Assembly: GCF_900104845.1 (NCBI RefSeq) | Contig: NZ_FNSR01000002.1 | Location: forward strand, 2,046,001-2,110,000 | DNA length: 64,000 nt | Direction: 5' to 3' | Origin: Paraburkholderia caballeronis | GTDB lineage: Bacteria > Pseudomonadota > Gammaproteobacteria > Burkholderiales > Burkholderiaceae | In this document: piece by piece, positions 63,273-64,000 of the stretch | Position numbering within the stretch: position 1 is the first letter of the stretch | Layout: every line of letters starts with the position of its first letter | The notes under the pieces: model-generated | The model's input: only the letters and a program-made list of their open reading frames with translations | Database searches by the model: none | What the model was told of the DNA's origin: nothing | Translations under genes and position numbers: made by a program

Positions 63273-64000
63273 TCAGCCGGCGAGCGCCGCCGCAGCGACG
63301 TGGTTTGATTGCGCGTAGCGGTTGACGGGGCGCGGCAATCCGAGATTCTCGCGCAGCGTGCGGCCTTCGTATTCGGTGCGGAACAGTCCGCGCCGCTGAA
63401 GCTCCGGCACGACGAGCGTCGCGAATTCGGCGAGCCCGCCGGGCAGCCACGGCGACATGATGTTGAAACCGTCCGCGCCTTCTTCCTCGAACCATTGCTG
63501 CAACTGGTCCGCGATCGACTGCGGCGTGCCGACGACCTGCTGGTGTCCGCGCGCGCCGGCAATGCGCAGATACAGATCGCGAATCGTCAGGTTCTCGCGC
63601 CGCGCGAGATCGAACAGCAGCCGCTGGCGGCTCTTGCCGCCGTTGGTCTCCGGCAGTTCCGGCACCGGCCCGTCGACCGGATACTGCGATAGATCCACGT
63701 CGCCGCCGATCATCTTCGACAGCAGCGACACGCCGACGGTCGGCTGAATCAGCGATTGCAACGCGTCGAATTTTTCCTCGGCTTCCGCCTGGGTGCGGCC
63801 GACCACCGGGAAGATGCCCGGCATGATCTTCAGATGGTCCGGGTGGCGGCCGTAACGCGCGACACGCGCCTTCAGGTCGCGATAGAACGACTGCGCTTCC
63901 GCGAACGTCTGGTGCGCTACGAAGATCACCTCGGCCGTTTGCGCGGCGAGTTCACGGCCTGTTTCCGATGCGCCCGCCTGCACGACGACGGGCCATCCCT
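63273..64000 (-). CDS. LLM-class flavin-dependent monooxygenase (NtaA/SnaA/DszA family), cut by window end
   Basis: About 242 C-terminal residues are present; the frame continues past the window edge, so the N-terminus is missing. QAGASETGRELAAQTAEVIFVAHQTF, GRTQAEAEEKFDALQ and DLYLRIAGARGHQQVVGTPQSIADQL are typical of the NtaA/SnaA/DszA group, reduced-flavin-dependent monooxygenases for sulfur or nitrogen compounds. Its closeness to TauD- and SsuA-like genes suggests desulfurisation. It converges with the binding-protein gene. Confidence 0.88.
   Translation of the reverse strand, partial: GWPVVVQAGASETGRELAAQTAEVIFVAHQTFAEAQSFYRDLKARVARYGRHPDHLKIMPGIFPVVGRTQAEAEEKFDALQSLIQPTVGVSLLSKMIGGDVDLSQYPVDGPVPELPETNGGKSRQRLLFDLARRENLTIRDLYLRIAGARGHQQVVGTPQSIADQLQQWFEEEGADGFNIMSPWLPGGLAEFATLVVPELQRRGLFRTEYEGRTLRENLGLPRPVNRYAQSNHVAAAALAG

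Noticed and set aside
1..64000. CRISPR array, insertion sequence, prophage or integrative element
   Set aside because: No regularly spaced identical repeats, transposase, integrase, phage or conjugation gene was seen, and base composition is even across genes.

Overview
The window is 64 kb of GC-rich chromosomal DNA from a betaproteobacterium of the Burkholderiaceae, probably Burkholderia sensu lato (Paraburkholderia, Caballeronia or Burkholderia). The reasons are the strong G/C third-position bias, a classical Burkholderia-type trimeric porin, a mini H-NS protein, a DUF6900-like small protein and many LysR, TetR, LuxR and MFS genes. No rRNA, convincing tRNA, insertion sequence, phage gene, integrase or CRISPR array was seen. 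The region looks like core and flexible chromosome, not an island.

Layout. 1-2.4 kb: a TetR regulator behind a perfect inverted repeat, and a secreted MetX-like hydrolase. 2.4-6.7 kb: a four-gene Anbu operon (circularly permuted ATP-grasp, alpha-E protein, transglutaminase, proteasome-like Anbu peptidase). 6.7-13.5 kb: a short UvrA paralogue, an intergenic region with a cluster of DnaA-box-like sequences, and two MFS transporters. 13.5-20 kb: a candidate sRNA with a strong orphan terminator, a lone nuoM-like gene, and cyoABCD (cytochrome bo ubiquinol oxidase, without cyoE), with FNR/Anr-like boxes at both promoters. 20-25.2 kb: an arylesterase, then an electrophile-response cluster: nemR, DJ-1/Hsp31-like, XenA-like ene-reductase, antibiotic-biosynthesis-type monooxygenase and adhP, with two identical NemR-type operators. 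25.4-31.4 kb: a 1,974-residue tandem UvrA behind a perfect LexA box. 31.4-36.6 kb: a probable structured RNA, a mini H-NS gene, an NnrU-family gene, protocatechuate 3,4-dioxygenase pcaHG with divergent pcaQ, an XRE-cupin regulator and a DUF6900-like gene. 37-42.8 kb: an antiquitin-type aldehyde dehydrogenase (lysine catabolism), an inner-membrane YdjM-like protein, a lipoprotein, a porin and two unknown genes. 43.4-46.8 kb: a translationally coupled cassette (CDP-alcohol phosphotransferase, Fe(II)/2-oxoglutarate oxygenase, HpnL-like membrane protein, CTP:phosphoalcohol cytidylyltransferase) that looks like a lipid head-group pathway. 47-60 kb: two DHA2 drug-exporter genes, gamma-glutamyltransferase, two LuxR-type regulators around a flavin monooxygenase with its DUF2783 partner, a DedA-rhodanese fusion, degenerate tandem repeats and an aldo/keto reductase. 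60-64 kb: beta-carbonic anhydrase and an organosulfur-use set (TauD/AtsK dioxygenase, SsuA-like binding protein, and an NtaA/DszA-type monooxygenase cut by the window end).

Themes are electrophile and DNA-damage defence (NemR cluster, two non-canonical UvrAs), oxygen-dependent respiration (nuoM-cyo), aromatic and lysine breakdown, and sulfur scavenging. A palindrome with consensus GTTKCCGATCGGMAAC, or its half-sites, recurs in many of the intergenic gaps. The strongest candidates for under-described biology are the 43.4-46.8 kb lipid cassette, the SOS-boxed tandem UvrA, the Anbu operon, the nuoM-cyo pairing and the DnaA-box cluster. Functions come from reading translated sequence and recalling families; no database search was run.
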